Source: an uncultured Clostridia bacterium
Lineage (GTDB): Bacteria; Bacillota; Clostridia; Christensenellales; Borkfalkiaceae
NCBI GenBank assembly: GCA_947629515.1
Contig: CANRDY010000007.1
Coordinates: 1-53,296 of the forward strand
Length of the DNA stretch: 53,296 nucleotides
Direction: 5' to 3'
Of the stretch, positions 40,413 through 49,366 are shown piece by piece (the first letter of the stretch is position 1; every line of letters starts with the position of its first letter). The notes under the pieces were generated by a model. The model was given only the letters and a program-made list of their open reading frames with translations. It did no database searches and was not told where the DNA came from. Made by a program: the position numbers and the translations under genes.

Positions 40413-41630
40413 ATGGATTATTCACGTGCGAAAACCTATCTTAAACAGCGCGGACAGGAACAGCTCCTCGACTACTACGGCGAGCTTTCCGACGAGGAGA
40501 AAAAAGAGCTGTTGCAGGATATCGAAAACACCAATTTTTCAATATTGAAGAACATAAAAAAGAGCAAAACCGCAAAACGGGGCAAAATAACCCCGATAGG
40601 CGCGGTCAGCTTAAAGGACATAAAGAGATGCCGCCTGCAATTCGAGGCGGTGGGTTTAAGCCTTCTGGAAGAGGGCAAAGTGGGGGCTGTGCTCCTTGCG
40701 GGGGGGCAAGGCTCGCGCCTCGGCTTCGACGGTCCCAAGGGAATGTATAACATAGGAATAACGCGCGAACTTTCGATATTCGAACAGCAGATGAAAAACA
40801 TCTCCGACGTGGTATCTTTAGCGGGCAGACATTTCCCCCTTTTCATAATGACGAGCGTCATCAACAACGACGCCACCCGAAAATTTTTCGAAGAGCGCGA
40901 CTACTTCGGCTACCCGCGCGACATGGTGCACTTTTTCGTGCAGGACGTCGCCCCCGCCTGCGACTTCGATGGCAAGGTGTTCCTCGACCGGAAGAACAGG
41001 GTCGCCTTAACTCCCAACGGCAACGGCGGGTGGTATTCATCGCTCATAAACAGCGGTCTTAACAAGATAATCGAGCGCGACAACATAGAATGGCTCAACG
41101 TTTACAGCGTAGACAACGTGCTTCAAAGGATATGCGATCCTTGCTTTATCGGGGCGACGATAATGAAGAGGTGTCGTTGCGGGGCTAAGGTCGTGCGCAA
41201 GGTCAACGCCGACGAAAAAGTGGGCGTTTTGTGCAACGAGAACGGCAAACCCGCCATAGTCGAGTACTACGAAATGCCCGAAAAGCTCAAAAACAAAAAG
41301 AAAAAGGGCGAGCTTTTATATTGCTACGGCGTGACTTTGAACTACCTTTTCAACGTGCACGACTTAAACGCCACCCTTTCGGGCAAACTTCCCTATCACC
41401 TCGCCGAAAAGGCGATAGCGCATGTCGAAAACGGCGTGCGGGTCACCCCAGCGGAGCCTTGCGGCTACAAGTTCGAAACGCTCGTCGTCGACATGGTAAA
41501 GATGATGGGCAGCTGCCTTGCCTACGAAGTGGAGCGCGAAAAGGAGTTCGCCCCCATCAAAAACGCAACGGGCGTCGACAGCGTCGAAACAGCCCGCGAA
41601 CTGCTCAAAAAGAACGGGGTCACGCTGTAA
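40413..41630 (+). CDS. UDPGP-family nucleotidyltransferase (UDP-HexNAc pyrophosphorylase-like)
   Basis: The 405-residue protein belongs to the eukaryotic-type UDP-sugar pyrophosphorylase family, not the GlmU type. It has the nucleotide loop LLAGGQGSRLGFDGPKGMYN, then PLFIMTSVINN, a substrate segment ALTPNGNGGWYSSLI, and NVYSVDNVLQRICDP with the metal-binding Asp. It would make a UDP-sugar (UDP-GlcNAc, UDP-GalNAc or UDP-Glc) from the sugar 1-phosphate and UTP. Which sugar is uncertain. It stands alone behind a consensus promoter. Confidence 0.88.
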   Translation: MDYSRAKTYLKQRGQEQLLDYYGELSDEEKKELLQDIENTNFSILKNIKKSKTAKRGKITPIGAVSLKDIKRCRLQFEAVGLSLLEEGKVGAVLLAGGQGSRLGFDGPKGMYNIGITRELSIFEQQMKNISDVVSLAGRHFPLFIMTSVINNDATRKFFEERDYFGYPRDMVHFFVQDVAPACDFDGKVFLDRKNRVALTPNGNGGWYSSLINSGLNKIIERDNIEWLNVYSVDNVLQRICDPCFIGATIMKRCRCGAKVVRKVNADEKVGVLCNENGKPAIVEYYEMPEKLKNKKKKGELLYCYGVTLNYLFNVHDLNATLSGKLPYHLAEKAIAHVENGVRVTPAEPCGYKFETLVVDMVKMMGSCLAYEVEREKEFAPIKNATGVDSVETARELLKKNGVTL

Positions 41631-41763
41631 AATCAACTTTTACCGCCGTCGAATCGGAATTTTTCCGAACCTTTCCCACGACGTTTGTGCGAAAATTTAC
41701 GACCTTTCGCCCGACTTTAAGCGGCGGACGCGGCTATTAAGGCGCGAATAAGGAGACCATACA

Positions 41764-43041
41764 ATGAAAAAATTTATTTTAGCGGCGGCGAGCGTCGCGC
41801 TTGCGGCGATGTGCGCCGTTACGGTAAGCGGTTGCGTAAACGTAAACGGGCTTGACGGCAAAGACGGAGCCGACGCCAACATTTACGACATATACAACGC
41901 CGTAAACGAAGAGCGCAAAAAGAGCGGGCTGGAAGAGCTTACCTTCCTCGACTTCGCCGCGCAGTATCTCAGCTATTCGGGCGAGCAGATCGAAAACTCT
42001 TCGGATATGCAGGCGGTCATCAACCGCTCGCTCCTTTCGAGCGTCAGCATAATAGTACCCACAAGCGGCAGTTCGGCAATAGCCGGTTCGGGCTTTATAG
42101 TCGAAGTCGACAAAGAGGCGGGGGATATGTACGTAATGACGAACTACCACGTCGTGTACAAAGATAAATTTAGTTTTCCCCAAAACATATGGCTTTATCC
42201 TTACGCCATGGACGCGAACTACAACGACAGGTCTTCGCGCATAGAGCAGACAGAAATAAAAGCGGTAAGTCTCACATACGACCTCGCGCTTTTAAAAGTC
42301 ACAAACAGCTCCATTGTAAAAAACGGCGACTTCCGCGCGGTAGAGTTCAGCCAGTCCGAAAATTTTTACGTGGGTGAACCCGTATTCGCCATAGGCAACT
42401 CCGACGGCGACGGCATGGCGGCGACAAAGGGCATAATCAGCAAGGAGTGCGAAGAAATTTCCCTCGACGTCAACGACGACGGCAGAGCCGAAAAGAGCAC
42501 CTACCGCGTTATCCGCACCGACGCTACCGTAAACGGCGGCAATTCGGGCGGCGCGCTCTTCGATTCTAACGGCAAGGTCGTGGGAGTGATAAACTCCAAA
42601 GTGACGTCCGACGGGGTAGAAAACACGGCGTTCGCCCTCCCTTCGAGCTACGTCCGCAGAATTTGCAATACGATGCGGAGCGGTTTTTGCGTTATGTCGA
42701 GCAATCCGTCGGACTGTGGAATTTACGCGGCGCAGTTCCCCGCGGAGTTCGACTACACCACGTCGTCCCGCTTCGACTCGGCGACCAACCGAACCGAAAT
42801 AACCGACAAAATGGTTATAAAGAAAACCGAAAACGGCTTTATCGATGGCGACGTTTTGAAGCGAATGATAATAAAGAACGGAAACACGGTAGTTGAGGAT
42901 AAGCCCCTCACCCGTTATTACAACATCGAGGATATACTCCTTTCGTACCGAAGCGGCTACACCGCCGAGTGCGTGGTCGAAAGGAACGAGGGGGAAGAGG
43001 TCACCGTCGGCTTCACCCCCAAAACAGAACTTTTGGATTGA
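41764..43041 (+). CDS. Trypsin-like (S1C/HtrA-type) serine protease lipoprotein
   Basis: The 425-residue protein has a lipoprotein signal peptide ending VSGC (Cys about 23) followed by a collagen-like GLDGKDGADA. It then has a helical segment (ANIYDIYNAVNEERKKSGLE) and a chymotrypsin-fold domain. The catalytic triad is visible: His in VMTNYHVVYKD, Asp in SLTYDLALLKV, Ser in VNGGNSGGALFDS. The last 100 residues could be a degenerate PDZ-like domain. It would act outside the membrane in protein quality control or processing. AAGGAG precedes the ATG. A bidirectional terminator follows. Confidence 0.92.
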   Translation: MKKFILAAASVALAAMCAVTVSGCVNVNGLDGKDGADANIYDIYNAVNEERKKSGLEELTFLDFAAQYLSYSGEQIENSSDMQAVINRSLLSSVSIIVPTSGSSAIAGSGFIVEVDKEAGDMYVMTNYHVVYKDKFSFPQNIWLYPYAMDANYNDRSSRIEQTEIKAVSLTYDLALLKVTNSSIVKNGDFRAVEFSQSENFYVGEPVFAIGNSDGDGMAATKGIISKECEEISLDVNDDGRAEKSTYRVIRTDATVNGGNSGGALFDSNGKVVGVINSKVTSDGVENTAFALPSSYVRRICNTMRSGFCVMSSNPSDCGIYAAQFPAEFDYTTSSRFDSATNRTEITDKMVIKKTENGFIDGDVLKRMIIKNGNTVVEDKPLTRYYNIEDILLSYRSGYTAECVVERNEGEEVTVGFTPKTELLD

Positions 43042-43052
43042 AAATAACAGTT

Positions 43053-43085
43053 GCGCCGCCCGCGGCTTTTTGCCGCGGGCGGCGC
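43053..43085. terminator. Bidirectional terminator between convergent genes
   Basis: GCGCCGCCCGCGGC pairs with GCCGCGGGCGGCGC, 14 pairs with a five-T loop. It lies between the stop of the protease gene and the stop of metA on the other strand. Confidence 0.75.
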
Positions 43086-43099
43086 ATTTCGTTCGACCC

Positions 43100-44023
43100 T
43101 CAAATATCTATCTCCGAAATATTGTAAGGCGTCACCTGATATACGTAGTAGTTGAGCCAATTTATGTAAAAGAGGTTCGCCGTCGACGACCAGTTCATCT
43201 TAACTTCGCCCGAGTCGCCCTTTACAAAGTAGTTTGCGGGCGGCTTTATGTCCAGCCCCCTCTGTCTGTCGCGCTCGTATTCGTTTTTAAGGGTATAGCG
43301 GTCGTACTCCATGTGCCCCGTCACAAACACTCTGCGGTTGTCCGTGCTCTTTATGATCGAAGCCCCCGCCTTTTTGGAGTAGGCAAGAATTTTAAGCTCC
43401 TTTATGTGCAGAATATCCTTTGCGTAGATGATAGTGTGACGGGAGTGGGGCATGTGGAACTCGTCCGAAATACCCCGCATAAGCGGTTCGGCAACCCCGT
43501 CGAGCACGCGTTGGTGGGCGAATATGCCAAAGCATTTCTCCCTGAGCGGGTGTTTTTTTATGCCGTAAAAATGGTACAACGCCGCCTGCGCCCCCCAGCA
43601 TATGAACATCGTCGAAGTGACGTTCGATTTGGTCCACTCCAGAATATCCTGCAATTCCCGCCAATACGCCACCTTTTCAAAGGGCATATTTTCGACGGGC
43701 GCGCCCGTGATTATCATTCCGTCGAACTTCTCGTTCTCCACCTCGCCGAACGTCTTGTAGAACTTTTCAAGGTGTCCCGCGTCGGTGTGCGTGGAGCTGT
43801 ACGAAGAGGTCTTTATAAGCGTAACGTTCACCTGCAAAGGCGAGTTCGAAAGCAGTCTCATAAACTGCGTTTCGGTTGTCTCCTTTGTGGGCATAAGGTT
43901 GAGTATGGCAATTTCGATGGGTCGTATGTCCTGTCCTACAGCCCTCGCCTTGTCCATAACGAATATGCGTTCGCCCGTCAAAATGGAGTACGCGGGCAGT
44001 TCTCTGTCAATAACTATCGGCAT
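43100..44023 (-). CDS. metA: Homoserine O-acetyltransferase (MetA family)
   Basis: The 307-residue protein matches the MetA family: it has LNLMPTKETTETQF, the nucleophile Cys in MFICWGAQAALY, and the catalytic His segment VFVTGHMEYDRYTL. In this family the residue after GAPV decides the acyl donor: Glu gives acetyl-CoA, Gly gives succinyl-CoA. The sequence here is TGAPVENM, so acetyl-CoA use is predicted. The product O-acetylhomoserine is the substrate of the enzyme encoded just upstream (44057-45325). Only a weak ribosome site is present; the gene is probably co-transcribed. Confidence 0.94.
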   Translation of the reverse strand: MPIVIDRELPAYSILTGERIFVMDKARAVGQDIRPIEIAILNLMPTKETTETQFMRLLSNSPLQVNVTLIKTSSYSSTHTDAGHLEKFYKTFGEVENEKFDGMIITGAPVENMPFEKVAYWRELQDILEWTKSNVTSTMFICWGAQAALYHFYGIKKHPLREKCFGIFAHQRVLDGVAEPLMRGISDEFHMPHSRHTIIYAKDILHIKELKILAYSKKAGASIIKSTDNRRVFVTGHMEYDRYTLKNEYERDRQRGLDIKPPANYFVKGDSGEVKMNWSSTANLFYINWLNYYVYQVTPYNISEIDI

Positions 44024-44056
44024 TTTACATCTCGCTTTTAATTTTTCGGGTCGGTT

Positions 44057-45325
44057 TCACACCCGTTTAAGGGCGTTTTCAAGATCGCTTATAATGTCGT
44101 CGGCGTTTTCGATTCCCACCGAAAGTCGTATAAGGTTATGGGGAACGCCTGCGGCCTTTAAGTCTGCCTCCGAAAGCTGTCTGTGAGTGGTGGAGGCGGG
44201 GTGAAGAACGCAGCTTCGAACGTCTGCAACGTGCGTTTCCTGCGTTATCAGTTCAAGGGCTTCCAAAAACTTTGCGCATTTTTCAACGCTTCCCTTAATT
44301 CCGAAGCTCATCATTCCCCCCTGACCGTTGGGAAGATACTTCTTCGCAAGTTCATAATACCTGTTTTTGGGCAGCGAAGGGTGGTTTATCCACTCGATTT
44401 TAGGGTGATTTTCAAGATAAGCGGCAACCCTTTGCGCGTTTTGGGAGTGCCGTTCCATTCTCAGCGCAAGCGTGTCGCAGCCTATGTACGAAAGAAAGGC
44501 GTTCTGCGGACTCATTATAGCCCCGAGATCCCTCATCATCTGCGCCCTGCATTTTGTGCCGAACGCCCCTTTGAGCTTTGCGTAAACCAGCCCGTGATAG
44601 CTCTCGTCGGGAACGTTGAACGAGGGGTAACGTTCATTGCCTTCAAAGTCAAACTTCCCGCCGTCGACTATAACGCCGCCGAGTGCCGCCGCATGCCCGT
44701 CGAGGTATTTCGAAGAGGAGTGTATTATAATGTCCGCCCCGTGTTCGAGCGGTCTGCAAAGCACGGGCGTCGCAAGCGTGTTGTCTATGGCAAATACCAC
44801 GCCGTGCTTTTTCGCCAACTTCGCTATCTTTTCGATATCGAGAACAATGATGGCGGGATTGGCTATGGTCTCGGCAAAGATGAGTTTGGTTCTGCCGTCT
44901 ATCAGCTTTTCTATTTCCTCTGCGGGCGCGTCGGCTTCAAAAAAGCGGCACTCTATGCCCAACTTTTTCAAAGTAACGCCGAACAGGTTGTAAGTTCCCC
45001 CGTACACCGCCGAGGCGCAAAGGATATTGTCGCCCGCCCCAGCAAGGGTGAACACGGTCAACGCCGTCGCCGACATTCCCGAAGAACACCCGATCGCCGC
45101 AACGCCACCTTCAAGGGCGCACACCTTGCCCTCGAACGCCGCGACCGTGGGGTTTGCCAGCCTCGAATAAAAATATCCGTCGGCTTTAAGGTCGAACAGA
45201 TCAGCCATATCCTGCGTTTTGGGATAGTAAAAGGTGGTGGACTGCGCCACGGGCGGGATCCTCGCCTCGCCGCTCTTGGGTTCATAACCCGCCTGCACGC
45301 ACAGAGTTTCGATTTTTCTTTTCAT
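44057..45325 (-). CDS. metY: O-acetylhomoserine sulfhydrylase
   Basis: The 422-residue PLP enzyme of the Cys/Met metabolism family has SRLANPTVAAFEGKVCALEG and the active-site lysine in IIHSSSKYLDGHAAALGG. DNTLATPVLCRPLEHGAD and LHPASTTHRQ complete the family pattern. The length and the long loop before VPDESYHGLVYAK mark it as the sulfhydrylase rather than cystathionine gamma-synthase. It forms homocysteine from O-acetylhomoserine and sulfide. GAGGAGAA precedes ATG 45325; an open frame continues upstream without a ribosome site. Next to metA, it completes direct sulfhydrylation. Confidence 0.94.
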   Translation of the reverse strand: MKRKIETLCVQAGYEPKSGEARIPPVAQSTTFYYPKTQDMADLFDLKADGYFYSRLANPTVAAFEGKVCALEGGVAAIGCSSGMSATALTVFTLAGAGDNILCASAVYGGTYNLFGVTLKKLGIECRFFEADAPAEEIEKLIDGRTKLIFAETIANPAIIVLDIEKIAKLAKKHGVVFAIDNTLATPVLCRPLEHGADIIIHSSSKYLDGHAAALGGVIVDGGKFDFEGNERYPSFNVPDESYHGLVYAKLKGAFGTKCRAQMMRDLGAIMSPQNAFLSYIGCDTLALRMERHSQNAQRVAAYLENHPKIEWINHPSLPKNRYYELAKKYLPNGQGGMMSFGIKGSVEKCAKFLEALELITQETHVADVRSCVLHPASTTHRQLSEADLKAAGVPHNLIRLSVGIENADDIISDLENALKRV

Positions 45326-45424
45326 AATGTTCTCCTCGTTGATTTGCGCCGCTTGTCTGCGCCGTTTATAATCAGTCGCCATTCGCGCCGTTTATATCCG
45401 CGCCGCTTGTTCGCGACTTATTAT

Positions 45425-45874
45425 TTATCTGTAATTTTTAAGTTCTCTGTCGAGCGCGCGCTTTTGATCGCGTTCGGCAATGGTACGCTTTTTGTCGAAG
45501 GTCTTTTTGCCCTTGCACAGCGCGATTTCGAGTTTGACAAGACTTCCCGAAAAATAAATGGAAAGGGGCACAAGGGTCAGCCCCTGCACGCTCAGCTTGC
45601 CCGCAAGCGAGGCTATTTCCCGCTTGTGCAACAGCAGTTTTCTGTCGCGCTTGCTCTCGCGCGAGTTGAACGCCCCCGCCTTGTCGTACACGGGTATGTG
45701 CATATTTTTGACGAACGCCTCGCCGTTCGCCACAAGGCAAAAGCTGTCTTTAAGGTTGCAGTTGCCCGCCCTCAGCGACTTGACTTCCGCGCCCTCAAGC
45801 TGTATTCCCGCCTCGAACTTTTCAAGTATAAAGTACTCGAAATTCGCGTATCTGTTGTATGCTATCTGCTTCAT
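45425..45874 (-). CDS. smpB: SsrA-binding protein SmpB
   Basis: The 149-residue protein has YFILEKFEAGIQLEGAEVKS, NCNLKDSFCLV, LLLHKREIASLAGK and GLTLVPLSIYF, and the basic C-terminal tail with KKTFDKKRTIAERD. It binds tmRNA and delivers it to stalled ribosomes for trans-translation. AAAGGTGAT precedes the ATG. It follows rnr and secG in the standard Bacillota order. The tmRNA gene itself is not in the window. Confidence 0.97.
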   Translation of the reverse strand: MKQIAYNRYANFEYFILEKFEAGIQLEGAEVKSLRAGNCNLKDSFCLVANGEAFVKNMHIPVYDKAGAFNSRESKRDRKLLLHKREIASLAGKLSVQGLTLVPLSIYFSGSLVKLEIALCKGKKTFDKKRTIAERDQKRALDRELKNYR

Positions 45875-45949
45875 AATATCACCTTTCTCTGTTTAACCGC
45901 CGCTTACTTTCTCTGTCGAACCGCCGCTTGCCTTTGCGATCCTTCCCCC

Positions 45950-48127
45950 TTACGCAAGCGCAAAAATCACCCTCATTCTGCCGAGGTCGCACGCCGCGAC
46001 CATAATTTTGATTTCGTCGCCGAGGGCAAACGAGTGCCGTTTGCCTTTCAGCAAAAATCTTTCTGGGAAAAACGTGTAAACGTCGGGCGGCAGATCCTCA
46101 GAGGGGATAAGCCCTTCCACGCCGTTTTCAAGTTTGACGAACACGCCGAACTCGGTCACGCCCGACGCCTTTCCCAAAAACTCCTCGCCGAGTTTATCGC
46201 TCATATATTCGAGTTTGTAAAGGTCGTCCACGGCTCTTTCGGCGTCGTCCGCCCGCCTTTCGTTTGCCGAGCAATCCTCGCCCGCCGCCGCAAGCAAAGG
46301 GGAGTACAGGTTTTTCGCCTTTTCGGCGTTTCCATGCAGAATATCCTTTATGCAACGGTGGACGAACAGGTCGGGGTAACGCCGTATGGGCGAGGTAAAA
46401 TGGCAATAGCAGTCGCTCGCAATGCCGAAGTGCCCGAGGTTTTCGCCCGAGTACTTCGCCTTTTGCATCGAGCGCAACGCCACCGAGCAAATTATTTCCT
46501 TATAGGGCGTTCCCGCCGCGCCGTCGAGTACCTTGCGGTAGTCAATGGGGGTGGGGTTTTCGCCGAGGTCGGCGTTTATTCCGAGGGCTTTCAAAAACTC
46601 GCAAAAGCTCTCCGCTTTTTCGGGGGCGGGGCTTTCGTGCACGCGGTAAAGGCAGGGAACTTTTTTGTCCCTCAAAAACTCCGCCGCGCACTCGTTCGCC
46701 GAAATCATGAACTGCTCTATAATGTCCTCGGCAACGCCGCGTTCGGCTTTGGGGATAACTATCCTTCCCCCGTCGTCAAGGTATATCTTCGGCTCGTCCA
46801 GCTCCAGATCTATAAAGCCTTTCTCCTTGCGCGCGCCGCTCAAAAGCCCGCTTAATTCAAGCATATCCCCGCACATTTTGCAAAGCCTATCGTCCTTTTT
46901 AAGTTCGCGCAACGCCTCTTCGGCTTTTGCATTTTCTCCGCTTCCGCCCGCCGCAAATTGATTTTCCCCAACGCCTTTTTCCGTATCGTCGGTTTTTTTA
47001 TATCCGCCTTTTTTCCCGCTTTCAAGCAACGCCGAAATAAGGGGATAAGAGGTCTTTTTGCAGCTCTTTATAACGCTTTCGTAAAAGCAAAAACTTTGCC
47101 TTTCCCCCGCGGGAGAATAATGTATCTCGCAGGTGAGCGCATATCTGTCCTCGCCCTCGTTCAAAGAGCACGCCCCGTTCGAAAGTTCGGCGGGCAGCAT
47201 CGGCAGAACGCGGTCGGGGAAGTAGACCGAAGTCCCCCGCTCATAAGCCTCGCTGTCAAGTTCGCCTCCGCGTTCAACGTAGTGCGCCACGTCGGCGATG
47301 TGCACGTAAAGGGTAAAGCCGTCCGCGCTCTTTTCAAGCCCCACGGCGTCGTCCATGTCGCGCGTGTCCTCGCAGTCTATGGTTATGGCAAGTTTGCCGC
47401 GCATGTCTTTCCGCCCGTCGGCGCAGATTTTTTCGCCGCACACCGCGCGCGCCTCTTTCAGCGCGCCCTCGCCGAACTTCTCTTTAAGCCCGTGCGCGCG
47501 TATTATCGAAAGCTCTTCGGCAAACAGCTCGCCCTCTTCGCCCAAGATCTCCAAAACCTTTCCGGAGGGTCTGCGGTCTTTGGGGTAAGAAGTCACTTCG
47601 CACATCACCTTGTCGCCGCTTCTCGCGCCGTATGTCAGGGAGAGGGGAACGCTCAAAACAGGCAAACGCACGTCGTCGGGGCGGACGTAAGCCGAACGCC
47701 TGTCAAGGCAAAGCGTTCCCACAAAGGGGGCGGGGTTGCGGGAGATCACCGATAAAATAACAGCCTCGTCGTCCGTTCCCCGCACGGGGGCAAACAGCAC
47801 TCTGTCGCCGTGGAACGCTCCGTTCAGCCTGCGCGGCGGAACAAAAAAATCGTGGGATATATGCTCGTTTTGGTCGGGAATGATGAACGCGAACCCCCGC
47901 TCGTTGCCCTCGACCGTGCCCGTCAAAGCAGTTTTGGGGTCGAACGCTCTTGAACCGCGTTCGCCGTGACGGGCGTTCCTTTTTACCGCGCCGCTTGCGC
48001 GCGCGGCGGTTCGCCCGTTAAAATTGCCGTGAGAGGGGTTGGGGGCAGAGTTAAATTTTTTGGTATGTTTGCCCGCGCCTTTGTGGTGCGCCGACCCGCG
48101 GCGGGCGTTCTTTTTTGAGTATTTCAA
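45950..48127 (-). CDS. rnr: Ribonuclease R
   Basis: The 725-residue RNase II/R-family 3'-5' exoribonuclease has a basic N-terminus (KYSKKNARRGSAHHKGAGKH) and cold-shock OB domains. The catalytic RNB domain has ITIDCEDTRDMDDAVGLEKS, with the metal-binding aspartates, and YERGTSVYFPDRVLPMLP. A C-terminal S1 domain follows (GVTEFGVFVKLENGVEGLIP). The RNB domain has an extra low-complexity insert of about 25 residues (KKTDDTEKGVGENQF). It starts with TTG behind AGAGG. It acts with SmpB-tmRNA in degrading defective messages. Confidence 0.96.
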   Translation of the reverse strand: MKYSKKNARRGSAHHKGAGKHTKKFNSAPNPSHGNFNGRTAARASGAVKRNARHGERGSRAFDPKTALTGTVEGNERGFAFIIPDQNEHISHDFFVPPRRLNGAFHGDRVLFAPVRGTDDEAVILSVISRNPAPFVGTLCLDRRSAYVRPDDVRLPVLSVPLSLTYGARSGDKVMCEVTSYPKDRRPSGKVLEILGEEGELFAEELSIIRAHGLKEKFGEGALKEARAVCGEKICADGRKDMRGKLAITIDCEDTRDMDDAVGLEKSADGFTLYVHIADVAHYVERGGELDSEAYERGTSVYFPDRVLPMLPAELSNGACSLNEGEDRYALTCEIHYSPAGERQSFCFYESVIKSCKKTSYPLISALLESGKKGGYKKTDDTEKGVGENQFAAGGSGENAKAEEALRELKKDDRLCKMCGDMLELSGLLSGARKEKGFIDLELDEPKIYLDDGGRIVIPKAERGVAEDIIEQFMISANECAAEFLRDKKVPCLYRVHESPAPEKAESFCEFLKALGINADLGENPTPIDYRKVLDGAAGTPYKEIICSVALRSMQKAKYSGENLGHFGIASDCYCHFTSPIRRYPDLFVHRCIKDILHGNAEKAKNLYSPLLAAAGEDCSANERRADDAERAVDDLYKLEYMSDKLGEEFLGKASGVTEFGVFVKLENGVEGLIPSEDLPPDVYTFFPERFLLKGKRHSFALGDEIKIMVAACDLGRMRVIFALA

Positions 48128-48189
48128 AGCGTGCCTCTGAGGTTACGAAAAAAGGCGGCACAAATGCCGCCTTGGTAAAATGCTTCTGA

Positions 48190-48462
48190 TTACGGAGCGA
48201 TTATCTGAATGACGTAGACCGTAATCGCAAGTACGGCTAAAACCGCAAGACAGATCCAGGTCCACTTTTTGAGCTTTGCTTCCATGCTGTTTCCGCGGTG
48301 TTTGCCGAAGAAAGTTTCGCTTGAAGCGGTGATGCCCTGAATACCGTCGGAATTGCTTTTCTGGAACATGACTATAAAGATAGTCAAAAGAGCCGTAAGG
48401 AAAATGAGCGACAGACAAGCTATAACGACTATCCAATAGAGAATATACAAGCCTTCATTCAT
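48190..48462 (-). CDS. secG: Protein translocase subunit SecG
   Basis: The 90-residue protein has two membrane helices (LSLIFLTALLTIFIVMFQ and ICLAVLAVLAITVYVIQI). They are separated by the SecG loop SNSDGIQGITASSETFFGKH. It is part of the SecYEG channel. ATG 48462 is chosen; the open frame further upstream crosses the promoter. It heads the secG-rnr-smpB unit, a conserved order in Bacillota. Confidence 0.94.
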   Translation of the reverse strand: MNEGLYILYWIVVIACLSLIFLTALLTIFIVMFQKSNSDGIQGITASSETFFGKHRGNSMEAKLKKWTWICLAVLAVLAITVYVIQIIAP

Positions 48463-48499
48463 AGTCTGAAAAAACCTCGAACCGAAAATTTCTGAAAAG

Positions 48500-48538
48500 A
48501 TTATACCACAGTATACCACACCTTTCACCAATTTTCAA
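48500..48538 (-). promoter_or_regulatory. Promoter of the secG-rnr-smpB-metY-metA unit
   Basis: On the minus strand TTGAAA (plus 48533-48538) and TATACT (plus 48510-48515) are 17 bases apart. A second -10, TATAAT, lies ten bases downstream (plus 48500-48505), so two start points are possible. Confidence 0.78.
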
Positions 48539-48600
48539 TTGATTTTAAGGTACTTTTTACAAATTTTACAATTATTGGGTTATTATTTTGCCCCGCCCGT

Positions 48601-48820
48601 TTTGCTCCCGCAAACTTCGTATATGCTTCGCAAGCGTTCCGCTTGACCAAGTGTCTTAACAGCGGAGAGGTAATACGGCGGATAGGCTGTTCAACATAAA
48701 GCGGTGTCGCGCTCCGCTTGACTGCGGGTCATTTACGATTTAGTAAACTCCCCTTGTCAATGCTCGCGCTCCTCGTTCTGCTCGCATCTACAAAGTTTCT
48801 AACTTCGTAATTGCTGTTGC
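48601..48820 (+). repeat. Dispersed repeat R4
   Basis: CTCCCGCAAACTTCGTATATG, CAAGCGTTCCGCTTGACCAA, AACAGCGGAGAGG...AGGCTGTTCAAC, CATTTACGATTTAGTAAACTCC and GTTTCTAACTTC follow the same order as 32277-32511. Here the copy does not follow a plus-strand gene; it lies between two promoters pointing apart. Confidence 0.85.
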
Positions 48821-48986
48821 CCCGCCAATTCGCTCCCCTTCACAGAAATAATTTTTTAACAATTCGCTCCCCTTCATTTATGAGGGGGAGCTGTCCGCTC
48901 CGCGGACTGAGGGGGTGTGTTTTAAATAATAATAACGTAGTACATTATGGCACTTTTTGCGCGCGGGCGTATCAACGCCCGCGCGC
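48821..48986 (+). repeat. R3, R1 fragment and GC hairpin
   Basis: R3 (48821-48922) has a doubled CAATTCGCTCCCCTTCA and then GAGGGGGAGCTGTCCGC to GCGGACTGAGGGGGTGTG. R1 is present only as AATAACGTAGTACATTATGG. The hairpin GCGCGCGGGCGT with its complement is at 48959-48986. Nothing further is recognised up to the promoter at 49066. Confidence 0.8.
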
Positions 48987-49065
48987 GTATACATTTATTC
49001 CACATATTCCACCCCGCCCCCCAAACCCGCGCACAAAAAAATTTTTGAAAATTTCGGTCAAGGTA

Positions 49066-49094
49066 TTGACATTTATTAACAAATGGAGTATAGT
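49066..49094 (+). promoter_or_regulatory. Promoter of the second leader RNA and surface protein gene
   Basis: TTGACA at 49066-49071 and TATAGT at 49089-49094 are 17 bases apart. The start near 49101 falls at the conserved TTACCACA strand, exactly as at 33888-33922. Confidence 0.87.
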
Positions 49095-49098
49095 AAAT

Positions 49099-49366
49099 TT
49101 ACCACATAACATACAATTGAATATAGAGTGCGGTATTTTTATGCTCTTTTTTCGGTAACGAGACGGAAAAGGAGTGTTCCTATACCAATTTTTTGGCGTA
49201 ACTTTTTTTGAAAATTAACACGTAGATAGGCGAGTTGGCATTGCGTATCTCTACAATATCTATGTGTTAACTTTAATAAAAAAGTCGTACTCTGAATTGT
49301 ATGTGGTGTGGTAACCTTTTAGAGATACCATGCGGCGTGTCTTTAAAAGGCACGCCTTATTTTTTT
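49099..49366 (+). ncRNA. Structured leader RNA with pseudoknot and terminator, copy 2
   Basis: The outer helix TTACCACA 49099-49106 / TGTGGTAA 49307-49314 is identical to copy 1. The next helix, ACATACAATT 49109-49118 / AATTGTATGT 49295-49304, and AGAGTGCG 49125-49132 / CGTACTCT 49286-49293 have different sequence but the same positions. The inner arm is TTAACACGTAGATA 49215-49228 / TATCTATGTGTTAA 49257-49270. The loop block TTGGCATTGCGTATCTC (49235-49251) differs from copy 1 by one base. GTATCTCTA 49245-49253 pairs with TAGAGATAC 49320-49328 as a pseudoknot. The terminator is 49334-49356 followed by TTATTTTTTT. An extra arm lies at 49133-49186. Confidence 0.78.

Noticed and set aside
44183-46855. 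890-codon open frame on the plus strand opposite metY, smpB and rnr
   Set aside because: It is a mirror frame caused by codon bias in the GC-rich genes on the other strand. It crosses three well-identified genes and has no ribosome site or recognisable domain.
48540-49060. tmRNA (ssrA) gene near smpB
   Set aside because: No tRNA-like ends or tag-coding sequence are seen. The stretch is explained by R4, R3, an R1 fragment and a hairpin.
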